NCBI GenBank assembly: GCA_016928395.1
Contig: JAFGKV010000075.1
Location: 1-5,529, forward strand
Origin: Candidatus Fermentibacterota bacterium
Lineage (GTDB): Bacteria; JAFGKV01
Length of the DNA stretch: 5,529 bases
Reading direction: 5' to 3'
Positions 1-5,529 of the stretch are shown piece after piece (positions within the stretch are counted from its first letter, which is position 1; each line of letters starts with the position of its first letter). The notes under the pieces are model-generated. The model did not search any database. It was not told the origin of the DNA and was given only the letters and a program-made list of their open reading frames with translations. A program made the position numbers and the translations under genes.

Positions 1-231
1 GCCAAGCTGGCCCAGGACGTGGCCCGCGATCTCTTCGCCGAAGGTATCTACGTTGTCGGGTTCTTCTTCCCGGTGGTACCGAAGGGGCAGGCACGCATCA
101 GGACGCAACTCTCGGCCGCCCACGAGAAGCATCATCTCGACAAGGCCATCGCCGCCTTCACGAAGGTCGGAGCGAAATACGGCATTCTCGGCAAGAAGAA
201 GAGCGATATCATTGCCCAGTACGGCATGTAG
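1..231 (+). CDS. kbl: Glycine C-acetyltransferase (2-amino-3-ketobutyrate CoA ligase), C-terminal part
   Basis: The reading frame is open from the first base, so the true start lies upstream of the window; the GTG at 19 is internal. About 76 residues remain, ending at TAG 229-231. They match the small C-terminal domain of Kbl, with the family blocks [28 protein letters not shown] and a closing AFTKVG. The Arg-Ile-Arg segment includes the arginine that binds the substrate carboxylate in this alpha-oxoamine synthase family. The PLP lysine is outside the window. Kbl is a PLP enzyme that cleaves 2-amino-3-oxobutyrate with CoA to glycine and acetyl-CoA, the second step of threonine breakdown through threonine dehydrogenase. 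The protein has a lysine-rich tail ([13 protein letters not shown]) that the downstream paralogue lacks. By hand count 37 of 60 aligned residues match that paralogue. Family assignment is firm; exact substrate rests on resemblance to Kbl. Confidence 0.9.
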   Translation, partial: AKLAQDVARDLFAEGIYVVGFFFPVVPKGQARIRTQLSAAHEKHHLDKAIAAFTKVGAKYGILGKKKSDIIAQYGM

Positions 232-238
232 GAATTCG

Positions 239-265
239 TCCCCCGCGGCGTGACGCCGCGGGGGA
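239..265 (+). terminator. Strong GC hairpin between the two kbl genes; terminator-like but lacking a T-tract
   Basis: Bases 240-250 (cccccgcggcg) are perfectly complementary to 254-264, with loop TGA at 251-253. The T at 239 and A at 265 add a twelfth pair. The hairpin starts 7 bases after the stop codon of the first kbl gene. It is followed by ATGGCTCATCC, not a run of T, so it is not a classical intrinsic terminator. It could act as a partial terminator, a block to 3'-exonucleases that stabilises the upstream mRNA, or an attenuator. The structure is certain from the bases; the role is inferred. Confidence 0.45.
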
Positions 266-278
266 TGGCTCATCCTCC
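260..278 (+). other. Second hairpin, mutually exclusive with the 239-265 hairpin
   Basis: Bases 260-267 can pair with 271-278 (one G-T wobble at 262/276) around the loop GCT at 268-270. Its 5' arm is the G-run that forms the 3' arm of the stronger hairpin at 239-265, so the two cannot coexist fully. It ends 3 bases before the ribosome binding site AGGAG (282-286) of the second kbl gene and leaves that site free. The upstream hairpin should be much the more stable of the two, so this may be only a by-product of the G-run. Confidence 0.25.
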
Positions 279-290
279 CGCAGGAGCATT

Positions 291-1502
291 ATGGCCTTTC
301 ACCTCAGGACCAAAGCGCACTACGAGAACGAGCTGGTCGAGCTTGATTTGGCCGACTTGCTCAAGGAGGAACGGTACATCCACTCTCCCCAGGCGCCGCT
401 GGTCGTGGTGGAGTACCCGCCGGGCGCGCCGGGGAAGGAAGTCATCAACTTCTGCGCCAACAACTATCTGGGGCTCTCCAGCCACCCCGCCCTGATCGAG
501 GCCGCGCGCCAAGGATTAGAGACGCGGGGGTTTGGCATGTCGTCCGTGCGATTCATCTGCGGCACGCAAGATCGCCATAGAGAGCTGGAGCAGAGGATGG
601 CCCGCTTCCTGGGCATGGATGATGCCATCTTGTATTCGTCATGCTTCGACGCCAACCTCGGGCTGTTCGAAGCCCTCTTGGGCGAGGAAGACGCCTTGCT
701 GTCCGACCAGCTTAACCACGCCTCCATTATCGACGGCATCCGGCTGTGCAAGGCCCAACGCCACCGCTACAAGCACCGGGATCTTCGTGACCTAGAGCAG
801 TGTCTGCGACAGACCCTGAACAGCCGATTCCGGCTGATCGTGACCGACGGCGCCTTTTCCATGGACGGCGACCTGGCGCCCTTGGAGGGCATCTGCAACC
901 TCGCCGAAGAATACGACGCCATGGTGATGGTGGACGATTCGCACGCCACGGGCTTCATCGGCCCCACGGGCAGGGGAACCCATGAGCACTTCGAAGTGGA
1001 GGGCAGGATTGACCTCATCACCACGACCTTTGGCAAGGCGTTGGGTGGGGCCTCGGGCGGCTGCGTGGCCGGTCAGCAGGCGCTTATCGACATCCTCCGC
1101 CAGCGGTCGCGTCCCTACCTGTTCTCGAATACGGTGAGCCCCATGGTGGTGGCCGCCACCCTGGCCGCCATCGATCTGATCGAGGAGTCCACGGCATTGC
1201 GTGATCGATTGGAGGCCAATACCCGCCATTTCCGTCGTCGCATGAAGAACGCTGGCTTCGCGGTGCGGGAGGGCATCCATCCCATCGTACCCATCATCCT
1301 CCATGAGGCGGAGGCGGTGCAGGAAATGTCGCGGGCTCTGTTTGATGAAGGAATCTACGTCATTGGGTTCTTCTATCCCGTTGTGCCCCGGGGCAAGGCG
1401 CGGATCAGGGTTCAGATCTCGGCCGCCCACGAGCAGGCTCATCTGGACCGGGCAGTGGAAGCCTTTACCACAGTCGGGAAGCGGTTGGGCGTGATCGCGT
1501 GA
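291..1502 (+). CDS. kbl: Glycine C-acetyltransferase (2-amino-3-ketobutyrate CoA ligase)
   Basis: A complete protein of 403 residues; E. coli Kbl is about 398. It is a cytosolic PLP enzyme of the alpha-oxoamine synthase family (fold type I) that converts 2-amino-3-oxobutyrate plus CoA to glycine and acetyl-CoA. Visible signatures are [12 protein letters not shown] from residue 55, [35 protein letters not shown] and [19 protein letters not shown] begins at D215, with the ring-nitrogen aspartate D215 and H218. [11 protein letters not shown] carries the PLP lysine K249, and [12 protein letters not shown] includes the carboxylate-binding arginine, probably R373. The C-terminus GKRLGVIA is close to that of E. 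coli Kbl. These blocks favour Kbl over BioF, ALA synthase or serine palmitoyltransferase. The start ATG at 291 has AGGAG at 282-286, 4 bases upstream. The gene lies 59 bases after a paralogue, probably in the same transcription unit unless the hairpin between them terminates. No threonine dehydrogenase gene is seen beside it. Confidence 0.93.
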   Translation: MAFHLRTKAHYENELVELDLADLLKEERYIHSPQAPLVVVEYPPGAPGKEVINFCANNYLGLSSHPALIEAARQGLETRGFGMSSVRFICGTQDRHRELEQRMARFLGMDDAILYSSCFDANLGLFEALLGEEDALLSDQLNHASIIDGIRLCKAQRHRYKHRDLRDLEQCLRQTLNSRFRLIVTDGAFSMDGDLAPLEGICNLAEEYDAMVMVDDSHATGFIGPTGRGTHEHFEVEGRIDLITTTFGKALGGASGGCVAGQQALIDILRQRSRPYLFSNTVSPMVVAATLAAIDLIEESTALRDRLEANTRHFRRRMKNAGFAVREGIHPIVPIILHEAEAVQEMSRALFDEGIYVIGFFYPVVPRGKARIRVQISAAHEQAHLDRAVEAFTTVGKRLGVIA

Positions 1503-1560
1503 GGGCGGTCAGCAGTCGGGCGGCGGAAGCCTTGGGACGCACGACATGCGCAACGCGGGG

Positions 1561-1644
1561 AATGGATGGATGGACGAATGGATGGATGGACGAATGGACG
1601 AATGGACGGATGGATGGACGAATGGACGGATGGACGGATGGATG
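1561..1644 (+). repeat. Tetranucleotide microsatellite, 21 units of GATG/GACG/AATG
   Basis: The 84 bases divide into 21 consecutive tetramers with no slip in phase. Each unit is GATG (9), GACG (7) or AATG (5); AACG never occurs in this phase. There is higher-order structure: the first 32 bases are two identical copies of aatggatggatggacg, and the next 16 are two copies of aatggacg, followed by mixed units. Every AATG after the first follows a GACG. The array lies in the gap between kbl (stop at 1502) and the phosphatidyltransferase gene (start 1708). The G-pairs recur every four bases on the + strand, so two-layer G-quadruplex folding is conceivable. Translations of the array in any frame are low-complexity and not credible proteins. 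Confidence 0.93.
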
Positions 1645-1651
1645 GGGGCGG

Positions 1652-1675
1652 ACTGTAGACCGTGAACCGTGAACC
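1652..1675 (+). repeat. Short heptamer array ACYGTRR
   Basis: Three heptamers occur in register: ACTGTAG (1652-1658), ACCGTGA (1659-1665) and ACCGTGA (1666-1672), then ACC. They follow the tetramer array after 7 bases. The heptamers sit between a G5 run (1644-1648) and a C5 run (1674-1678), which could pair to close a loop. Short heptameric tandem repeats between genes are known in several bacteria, for example the STRR repeats of cyanobacteria; relation to those is not implied. Confidence 0.75.
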
Positions 1676-1707
1676 CCCAAGGATCCGCCGGCAAAGAGGC
1701 GGGGTAG

Positions 1708-2301
1708 ATGACCGTAGCTGAGTGGAAGCATCGTTTCAGAGAGGGTATTGAGCCGCTTGGGCGTGCCCTCGTACGCATCGGGATCACGGCCAACGGGGTT
1801 ACTGCAGCGGGAGCTGTGCTGTGCCTGGTCGCCGGCGTGTGTCTGTTCCGGGGACAGTTTCGCCTTGGCCTCCTGTTTTTTGTGGCCGGCGGCTGTTGTG
1901 ACTTCATCGATGGTGCCGTAGCCAGGGCGGGCGGAACGGTCAGCGCATTCGGCGCCTTTCTGGATTCGGTGCTTGACCGCTACAGCGAGATGTTTCTTTA
2001 CGTGGGCCTCATGGGCTGGTTCATTCGTTGTGGCGAGATGACCGTTGCTCTGGCCTCAGCCGGTGCTCTGGCAGGATCGCTTCTGGTGAGTTATGCCAGG
2101 GCCCGTGCCGAAGGCGTGGGCTTCTCGTGCAGTGAGGGTGTGGCGCAGCGGCCCGAACGGCTGATGCTTCTTGGCGTCGGGCTTCTGTGTGGCGGCGATC
2201 TGCTGCGCGGAGTCATCTGGCTCGTCGCTGTCGCCAGTCATCTGACGGTGATTCAGCGGATGGTCATTGTGAGCAGACGAGCCCGGAAAGGTGAGAGGTA
2301 G
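1708..2301 (+). CDS. CDP-alcohol phosphatidyltransferase family integral membrane protein
   Basis: The 197-residue protein carries the full CDP-alcohol phosphatidyltransferase signature D-x2-DG-x2-AR-x8-G-x3-D-x3-D, at D65, D68, G69, A72, R73, G82, D86 and D90. These aspartates bind the divalent metals and the CDP-linked lipid; D90 is the usual catalytic base. Hydrophobic stretches at about 31-47, 51-63, 95-107, 112-129 and 152-182 fit the family's multi-helix membrane fold. The blocks GITANGVTAAG near residue 25, SYARARAEG at 128-136 and QRPER at 147-151 resemble the phosphatidylinositol-phosphate/archaetidylinositol-phosphate synthase branch as much as PgsA. The likely reaction is transfer of a phosphatidyl group from CDP-diacylglycerol to an alcohol such as glycerol-3-phosphate or inositol phosphate; the acceptor cannot be told. 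The ATG at 1708 has AGAGG at 1695-1699, 8 bases upstream. The site overlaps one arm of a possible 5-bp stem (1685-1689 with 1698-1702). The next gene begins 2 bases after the stop. Confidence 0.9.
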   Translation: MTVAEWKHRFREGIEPLGRALVRIGITANGVTAAGAVLCLVAGVCLFRGQFRLGLLFFVAGGCCDFIDGAVARAGGTVSAFGAFLDSVLDRYSEMFLYVGLMGWFIRCGEMTVALASAGALAGSLLVSYARARAEGVGFSCSEGVAQRPERLMLLGVGLLCGGDLLRGVIWLVAVASHLTVIQRMVIVSRRARKGER

Positions 2302-2303
2302 CG

Positions 2304-2810
2304 GTGGCTGAGAGCGGTGAAACGACAATCGAAGTCTCCGTCAAGGCCCTGGTGCTTGACGAGCGAACCCATGTTCCCGTGGTGATGCTCAAGGAGAAGG
2401 ACGGGGAGCGTATGCTCCCCATCTGGATAGGCCCGGCTGAGGCCAGCGCCATCGCCATTGCCCTGGAGGACATGGAGCCCCAGCGCCCCCTGACCCACGA
2501 TCTGCTCCTGTCGATCATCGAAGGCCTGCGGGCAACGGTACAGAAAGTAGTCGTCACGGAGATCAGGGACAGTACATTCTACGCCCGGATCTTCATCCGG
2601 GGTGAGGGTGGAATTGCAGCGGTCGATGCGCGCCCCTCGGACTCTGTGGCATTGGCATTACGGGCAAAGGCCCCTATCTTTGTCGCCAGTGCCGTGTTTG
2701 AACAACATGGGAGCACACCGGAAGAGCCAGGTCCCGAGGATCGCGCTCAGGCGCTCCGTGACCATCTCCGCAACCTTGACCTCAAGGATTTCGGCAAGTT
2801 GGAGGGATAG
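2304..2810 (+). CDS. Bifunctional nuclease family protein (DUF151/BFN domain)
   Basis: The 168-residue soluble protein is mostly one BFN (DUF151) domain, the usual size for bacterial members. Visible blocks are LPIWIGPAEASAIAIALE at about 38-55, RPLTHDLL at 61-68, TFYARI at 91-96, and DARPSDSVALALR at 108-120 followed by APIFV. The acidic and Asp/Arg residues in these blocks are the conserved features of the family. Some plant members are reported to have RNase and DNase activity, hence the name; the role of bacterial homologues is poorly settled, so nuclease activity here is inferred. The start is GTG at 2304, preceded by AGAGG at 2294-2298 inside the end of the upstream gene. It lies only 2 bases after that gene's TAG, so coupled translation is likely. 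The C-terminal 30 residues are charged and probably lie outside the domain core. Confidence 0.92.
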   Translation: MAESGETTIEVSVKALVLDERTHVPVVMLKEKDGERMLPIWIGPAEASAIAIALEDMEPQRPLTHDLLLSIIEGLRATVQKVVVTEIRDSTFYARIFIRGEGGIAAVDARPSDSVALALRAKAPIFVASAVFEQHGSTPEEPGPEDRAQALRDHLRNLDLKDFGKLEG

Positions 2811-3077
2811 ATGGAGGATTGGGGAGAACTTGCGCTTATGTATCTGGAAGAGGTCGATCCCCGTGCGGTGTGGGGCATCGATCTTGACGATGTCATCGAT
2901 ACGTTTCGCGCAGGGGGATTCACGAGGGTCGAGGCGGGGGCAGTCGCGAGATGGCTTTTCGCGTGCCTTCCCCCGCAATCGTCGGATGGTGCCCGTCGTT
3001 TCTGGCTGTCCGCCGGTGATGACGACGAAGAGGAAGAACGCGGTCCGGACGAGGCGCCCCCTCCGACCGTTCACTGA
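2811..3077 (+). CDS. Small acidic protein, possible shortened Smg/DUF494-like protein
   Basis: An 88-residue protein whose ATG follows the upstream TAG with no gap. GGAGG at 2801-2805, 5 bases before the ATG, supports this start strongly. No family is certain. The first 53 residues look like a compact helical domain: ALMYLEEV at 8-15, then IDLDDVIDTFRAGGF at 23-37, then AVARWLFACL at 44-53. This spacing (a Tyr-Leu helix, an acidic turn, a helix ending in aGF, then a helix with Trp-Leu) resembles the N-terminus of Smg/DUF494 proteins, which often lie immediately before topA. Full Smg proteins are about 150-160 residues, so the C-terminal half would be missing. Here it is replaced by a tail with DDDEEEE (70-76) and a Pro-rich end. 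The gene is real by its ribosome binding site, tight packing and position. The Smg link is an inference from remembered family features; function is unknown. Confidence 0.75.
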   Translation: MEDWGELALMYLEEVDPRAVWGIDLDDVIDTFRAGGFTRVEAGAVARWLFACLPPQSSDGARRFWLSAGDDDEEEERGPDEAPPPTVH

Positions 3078-3230
3078 TCTGTTTCTCCGTTTTCTCGCCT
3101 GTTCCCGTGGTCTGGCGCCCACCAGGGCAGTCTGGCCGCTCACAGAGTTCGGCCCTCCCGCAGGTGGCGCGCCCAGTCCCCGCGGGATGATCGGCCGTTC
3201 GAGGATTCCAACACTCAGCGTGTGTGCACT

Positions 3231-5432
3231 ATGCCTAAGTCATTGGTGATCGTGGAGTCGCCCGCCAAGGCGAAGACCATCGGCGGGTTCCTTGGGACGG
3301 GTTTTCAGGTGGTGGCATCCATGGGTCACGTGCGTGACCTGCCGCCGCGGTCGCTGGGTGTTGATCCCGACGCCGGATTCACGCCCGAGTACGAGATCAT
3401 CGCCGGCAAGAGCAAGGTCGTTCGCGAGATCAGAGACGCGGCGCGCTCAGCGGTCGCCATCTACCTGGCGGCGGATCAGGACAGGGAGGGAGAAGCGATC
3501 TCGTGGCACGTGAAAAGCCTTCTTCCCCAAGATGACCGACCCGTCTGGCGGGTGCTGTTTAACGAGATCACCAAGACGGCCATACAACACGCGATTCAGG
3601 ACCCCGGCTTGCTGGACATGAACAAGGTCGACGCTCAGCAAGCCCGCCGGGTGCTGGATCGATTGGTGGGCTACAAGGTCAGCCCCTATCTGTGGCGCAC
3701 CCTGAAGACGAATCTTTCGGCCGGCAGGGTGCAGAGCGTTGCCCTGCGGCTGGTCTGCGAACGCGAAGAGGAAATCCTCTCCTTCAAGCCCGAGGAATAC
3801 TGGGTCATCAAGGCCCACCTGAAAGATGCGTCGGGGGCCGCGTTCGATGCCACTCTGGCGACCAAGGGCGGCAAGAAGATACGCGTGGAATGTGCCGAAG
3901 AGGCATCGAGGACATGCGCCGAGCTGGAACAGCAGCGTTTTGCGGTCGGCAGTGTCGCCACGGTGCAGCGATTCTCCAAGACTCCGGCGCCGTTCATCAC
4001 CAGCTCCCTGCAGCAAGAGGCCAGCAATCGGCTTGGATTCGCGCCGGAGCGCACCATGCGGGTGGCCCAGGAGTTGTATGAGGGCCTGGAGGTCGCGGGC
4101 GAAGGGCATGTCGGGCTCATTACCTACATGCGCACCGATTCCTTCCGCATCGCCAAGGAGGCCCAAGACGAGGCCAGGTCGCTCATTCGCGACCGATGGG
4201 GCGATGCCTTCGTGCCGGCGAAGCCGCCTTTCTACGGGTCACGGAAGCGTGCCCAGGATGCCCATGAGGCGATCCGTCCGACCGGCGTCAGGCGCGAACC
4301 GGGCGAGATGGCACGGCATTTGGGTCGCGATCAAGCCCGGCTCTACGAGCTGATCTGGCGGCGTTTTGTTGGCTCACAAATGGCGGCGGAGAAGGTCGAG
4401 GTCACCACCGTCATGGTGGACGCCGGTCCGTATGGATTGCGGGCCAACGGCCTTCGCCGCCTGTTTCCGGGGCATACGGCCGTGTGGCCTTCAGCCAAGG
4501 ACGAGCAGGAACTGCCGGTCTTGAAAGAGGGCCAGGAGGTAACCCTCCAGCGGATCGACCGGACCCAGCAGTTCACCAAACCGCGACCACGCTTCACCGA
4601 GGCATCGCTTATCAAGGAGCTGGAATCCAAGGGGATCGGCCGTCCAAGCACCTATGCGAGCATTGTGTCCACCTTGCGGCGCAGGAACTACGTGGTTCGG
4701 GAAGACAAGTGCCTTGTGCCCACCGAGCTGGGCAAGGCAGTGAACACCATCCTTGTCGGAGGATTCCCCGACCTGTTCGCTGTCGGGTTTACTGCCCAAC
4801 TGGAAGATCAGTTGGACAAGGTCGAGCGCGGCGAAGCGTCGTGGGTGTCGGTGGTTTCTGATTTCTACGAGGCGTTCAAGGGACAACTGTCCGCGGCCGA
4901 ACGTTCCTCGTCAGAACTGCGACGCCTGACCCAGCGCGACAGCGGCCAGACATGTCCCGAGTGCGGCAAGCCTCTGTTGATCAAGATGGGCCGACACGGG
5001 GAGTTTCTAGCCTGCAGCGGCTTTCCCGCGTGTAGACATGCGGGGCCACTGAAGAAGGATGCCGAGACCGCGCCACAGGTGGTACAGGGCGAATGCCCCA
5101 GGTGCGGCGCGCCCATGGTGATGAGGTCGGGCAGGTTTGGTGAGTTCCTGGCGTGCAGCACCTATCCCACGTGCAAGGGAACGCGTCCTCTGACTACGGG
5201 CGTACCTTGCCCCAAGGAGGGCTGTACCGGGGAGATAAGCTCGAAGCGGAGCAAAGGCGGCAAGCGGTTCTATGGATGCAGCCGTTATCCCCAATGCGAC
5301 TTCGTGACCTGGGCGGAACCGGTGGCGGTCCTCTGCCCCCACTGCGGAGCTCCTGCGGCGGGCAAACGGGTTCGCGGCTCCAAGGAATCCCTCAAGTGCC
5401 TGCGCTGCGGCAAGGCCGTCAAGGAAGGGTAG
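3231..5432 (+). CDS. topA: DNA topoisomerase I (type IA, omega protein)
   Basis: A complete 733-residue type IA topoisomerase that relaxes negatively supercoiled DNA by cutting one strand through a 5'-phosphotyrosine link. The N-terminal TOPRIM domain has VIVESPAKAKTI with the catalytic E9, and DQDREGE with metal ligands D82, D84 and E88. SAGRVQSVALRLV starts at S163. The active-site tyrosine is Y299 in GLITYMRTDS. Further family blocks are HEAIRPT at 345-351 and GRPSTYASIVST from 470. Four C-terminal four-cysteine zinc ribbons follow: C575/578/595/601, C622/625/642/648, C660/665/683/689 and C702/705/723/726. The ATG at 3231 gives the canonical MPKSLVIVES start; an in-frame GTG at 3222 would add three residues. 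Neither has a good Shine-Dalgarno sequence: GAGGA at 3201-3205 is too far from both. The 153 bases from 3078 to 3230 before the gene show only weak inverted repeats and no recognisable promoter. DQD replaces the commoner DPD in the metal motif. Confidence 0.98.
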   Translation: MPKSLVIVESPAKAKTIGGFLGTGFQVVASMGHVRDLPPRSLGVDPDAGFTPEYEIIAGKSKVVREIRDAARSAVAIYLAADQDREGEAISWHVKSLLPQDDRPVWRVLFNEITKTAIQHAIQDPGLLDMNKVDAQQARRVLDRLVGYKVSPYLWRTLKTNLSAGRVQSVALRLVCEREEEILSFKPEEYWVIKAHLKDASGAAFDATLATKGGKKIRVECAEEASRTCAELEQQRFAVGSVATVQRFSKTPAPFITSSLQQEASNRLGFAPERTMRVAQELYEGLEVAGEGHVGLITYMRTDSFRIAKEAQDEARSLIRDRWGDAFVPAKPPFYGSRKRAQDAHEAIRPTGVRREPGEMARHLGRDQARLYELIWRRFVGSQMAAEKVEVTTVMVDAGPYGLRANGLRRLFPGHTAVWPSAKDEQELPVLKEGQEVTLQRIDRTQQFTKPRPRFTEASLIKELESKGIGRPSTYASIVSTLRRRNYVVREDKCLVPTELGKAVNTILVGGFPDLFAVGFTAQLEDQLDKVERGEASWVSVVSDFYEAFKGQLSAAERSSSELRRLTQRDSGQTCPECGKPLLIKMGRHGEFLACSGFPACRHAGPLKKDAETAPQVVQGECPRCGAPMVMRSGRFGEFLACSTYPTCKGTRPLTTGVPCPKEGCTGEISSKRSKGGKRFYGCSRYPQCDFVTWAEPVAVLCPHCGAPAAGKRVRGSKESLKCLRCGKAVKEG

Positions 5433-5444
5433 GCTTCAGTTCGC

Positions 5445-5472
5445 TCTGCGTGTCCGGTTCGCAGTTCACCGT
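5445..5472 (-). repeat. Degenerate heptamer array after topA
   Basis: Read on the minus strand, four heptamers occur in register, each starting with AC: ACGGTGA (5472-5466), ACTGCGA (5465-5459), ACCGGAC (5458-5452) and ACGCAGA (5451-5445). The first differs at one base from the ACCGTGA unit at 1659-1672. The units are diverged, so the array is less certain than the one at 1652-1675. It begins 12 bases after the topA stop. No terminator with a T-tract is seen there. Confidence 0.5.
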
Positions 5473-5482
5473 CCGCCGCGAT

Positions 5483-5529
5483 CCTTCCATCCATCCATTG
5501 TTCCACCATTCCATCGTTCCATCGTTCCA
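5483..5529 (-). repeat. Tetranucleotide array (ATGG/AACG variants), cut by the window end
   Basis: Read on the minus strand from 5529, the bases divide into tetramers of ATGG mixed with AACG, AATG, GTGG, AACA and AAGG, including three ATGG in a row (5498-5487). It holds period four for at least 47 bases and runs off the window. It is of the same kind as the array at 1561-1644 but in opposite orientation, and its variant units differ (AACG here, ACGA and ACGG there in the same phase). It is therefore a relative in style, not a recent copy. Confidence 0.8.

Noticed and set aside
792-1442. 216-codon minus-strand open frame inside kbl
   Set aside because: It lies wholly opposite a conserved gene with catalytic residues in place; His/Gly/Arg-rich composition is typical of an antisense shadow in GC-rich DNA.
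1561-1675. CRISPR array
   Set aside because: The repeats are 4 and 7 bases long and contiguous, without unique spacers, and no cas genes are present.
1465-1907. Minus-strand open frames with Pro-Ser-Ile-His/Val-His-type repeats across the tetramer array
   Set aside because: The repeats come from reading a period-4 DNA array in triplets. The frames overlap the ends of two well-supported + strand genes and have no ribosome binding site.
3112-3187. Inverted repeats in the topA leader (GCCC/GGGC around 3117-3128, TCCCGC/GCGGGA at 3156-3161 and 3182-3187)
   Set aside because: Stems of only 4-6 bp in GC-rich sequence, without a T-tract or known riboswitch features, are expected by chance.
2602-3249. 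215-codon + strand open frame overlapping the BFN gene, the small acidic gene and the topA leader
   Set aside because: It is out of frame with two better-supported genes, rich in Arg/Ser/Pro as GC-rich shadow frames are, and shows no recognisable domain.
3447-4166. 239-codon minus-strand open frame inside topA
   Set aside because: It is antisense to the TOPRIM and active-site regions of topA, with no recognisable family or start signal.
1561-5529. Transposon with terminal inverted repeats enclosing 1708-5432
   Set aside because: The two end arrays share style and order but not exact sequence, there is no transposase, and the enclosed genes are housekeeping genes.

Overview
The window is GC-rich bacterial DNA with all recognised genes on the + strand, Shine-Dalgarno-type starts for most of them, and short intergenic gaps. 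The gene content is mostly housekeeping: amino-acid catabolism, phospholipid synthesis and DNA topology. The sequence does not fix the phylum. The gene set and the tetramer/heptamer microsatellites between genes would fit a deltaproteobacterial, planctomycete-like or candidate-phylum genome, but this is only an impression.

Layout. (1) Positions 1-1502 hold two tandem genes for glycine C-acetyltransferase (2-amino-3-ketobutyrate CoA ligase, Kbl). Only the C-terminal end of the first is in the window; the second is complete. A very strong GC hairpin lies between them. (2) Positions 1503-1707 hold no gene. They contain a perfectly phased tetranucleotide array (1561-1644) followed by a short heptamer array (1652-1675). 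(3) Positions 1708-3077 are a tight three-gene run: a CDP-alcohol phosphatidyltransferase membrane enzyme, a bifunctional-nuclease-family (DUF151) protein, and a small acidic protein that may be a shortened Smg/DUF494 relative. The gaps are 2 and 0 bases, so translational coupling is likely. (4) After a 153-base spacer (3078-3230) with no clear gene, promoter or terminator comes topA, a full-length type IA DNA topoisomerase I with four C-terminal zinc ribbons (3231-5432). (5) After topA, positions 5445-5529 hold a second degenerate heptamer + tetramer array, in the opposite orientation to the first and running off the window end.

How the parts relate. The Kbl pair belongs to threonine/glycine catabolism; the threonine dehydrogenase usually paired with Kbl is not visible and could lie upstream. 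The 1708-5432 genes may form a separate transcription unit. The small gene directly before topA recalls the known dprA-smg-topA order of many bacteria. No mobile element, CRISPR array, tRNA or rRNA was recognised. The least ordinary feature is the pair of composite microsatellites bracketing the 1708-5432 gene block in inverted orientation.
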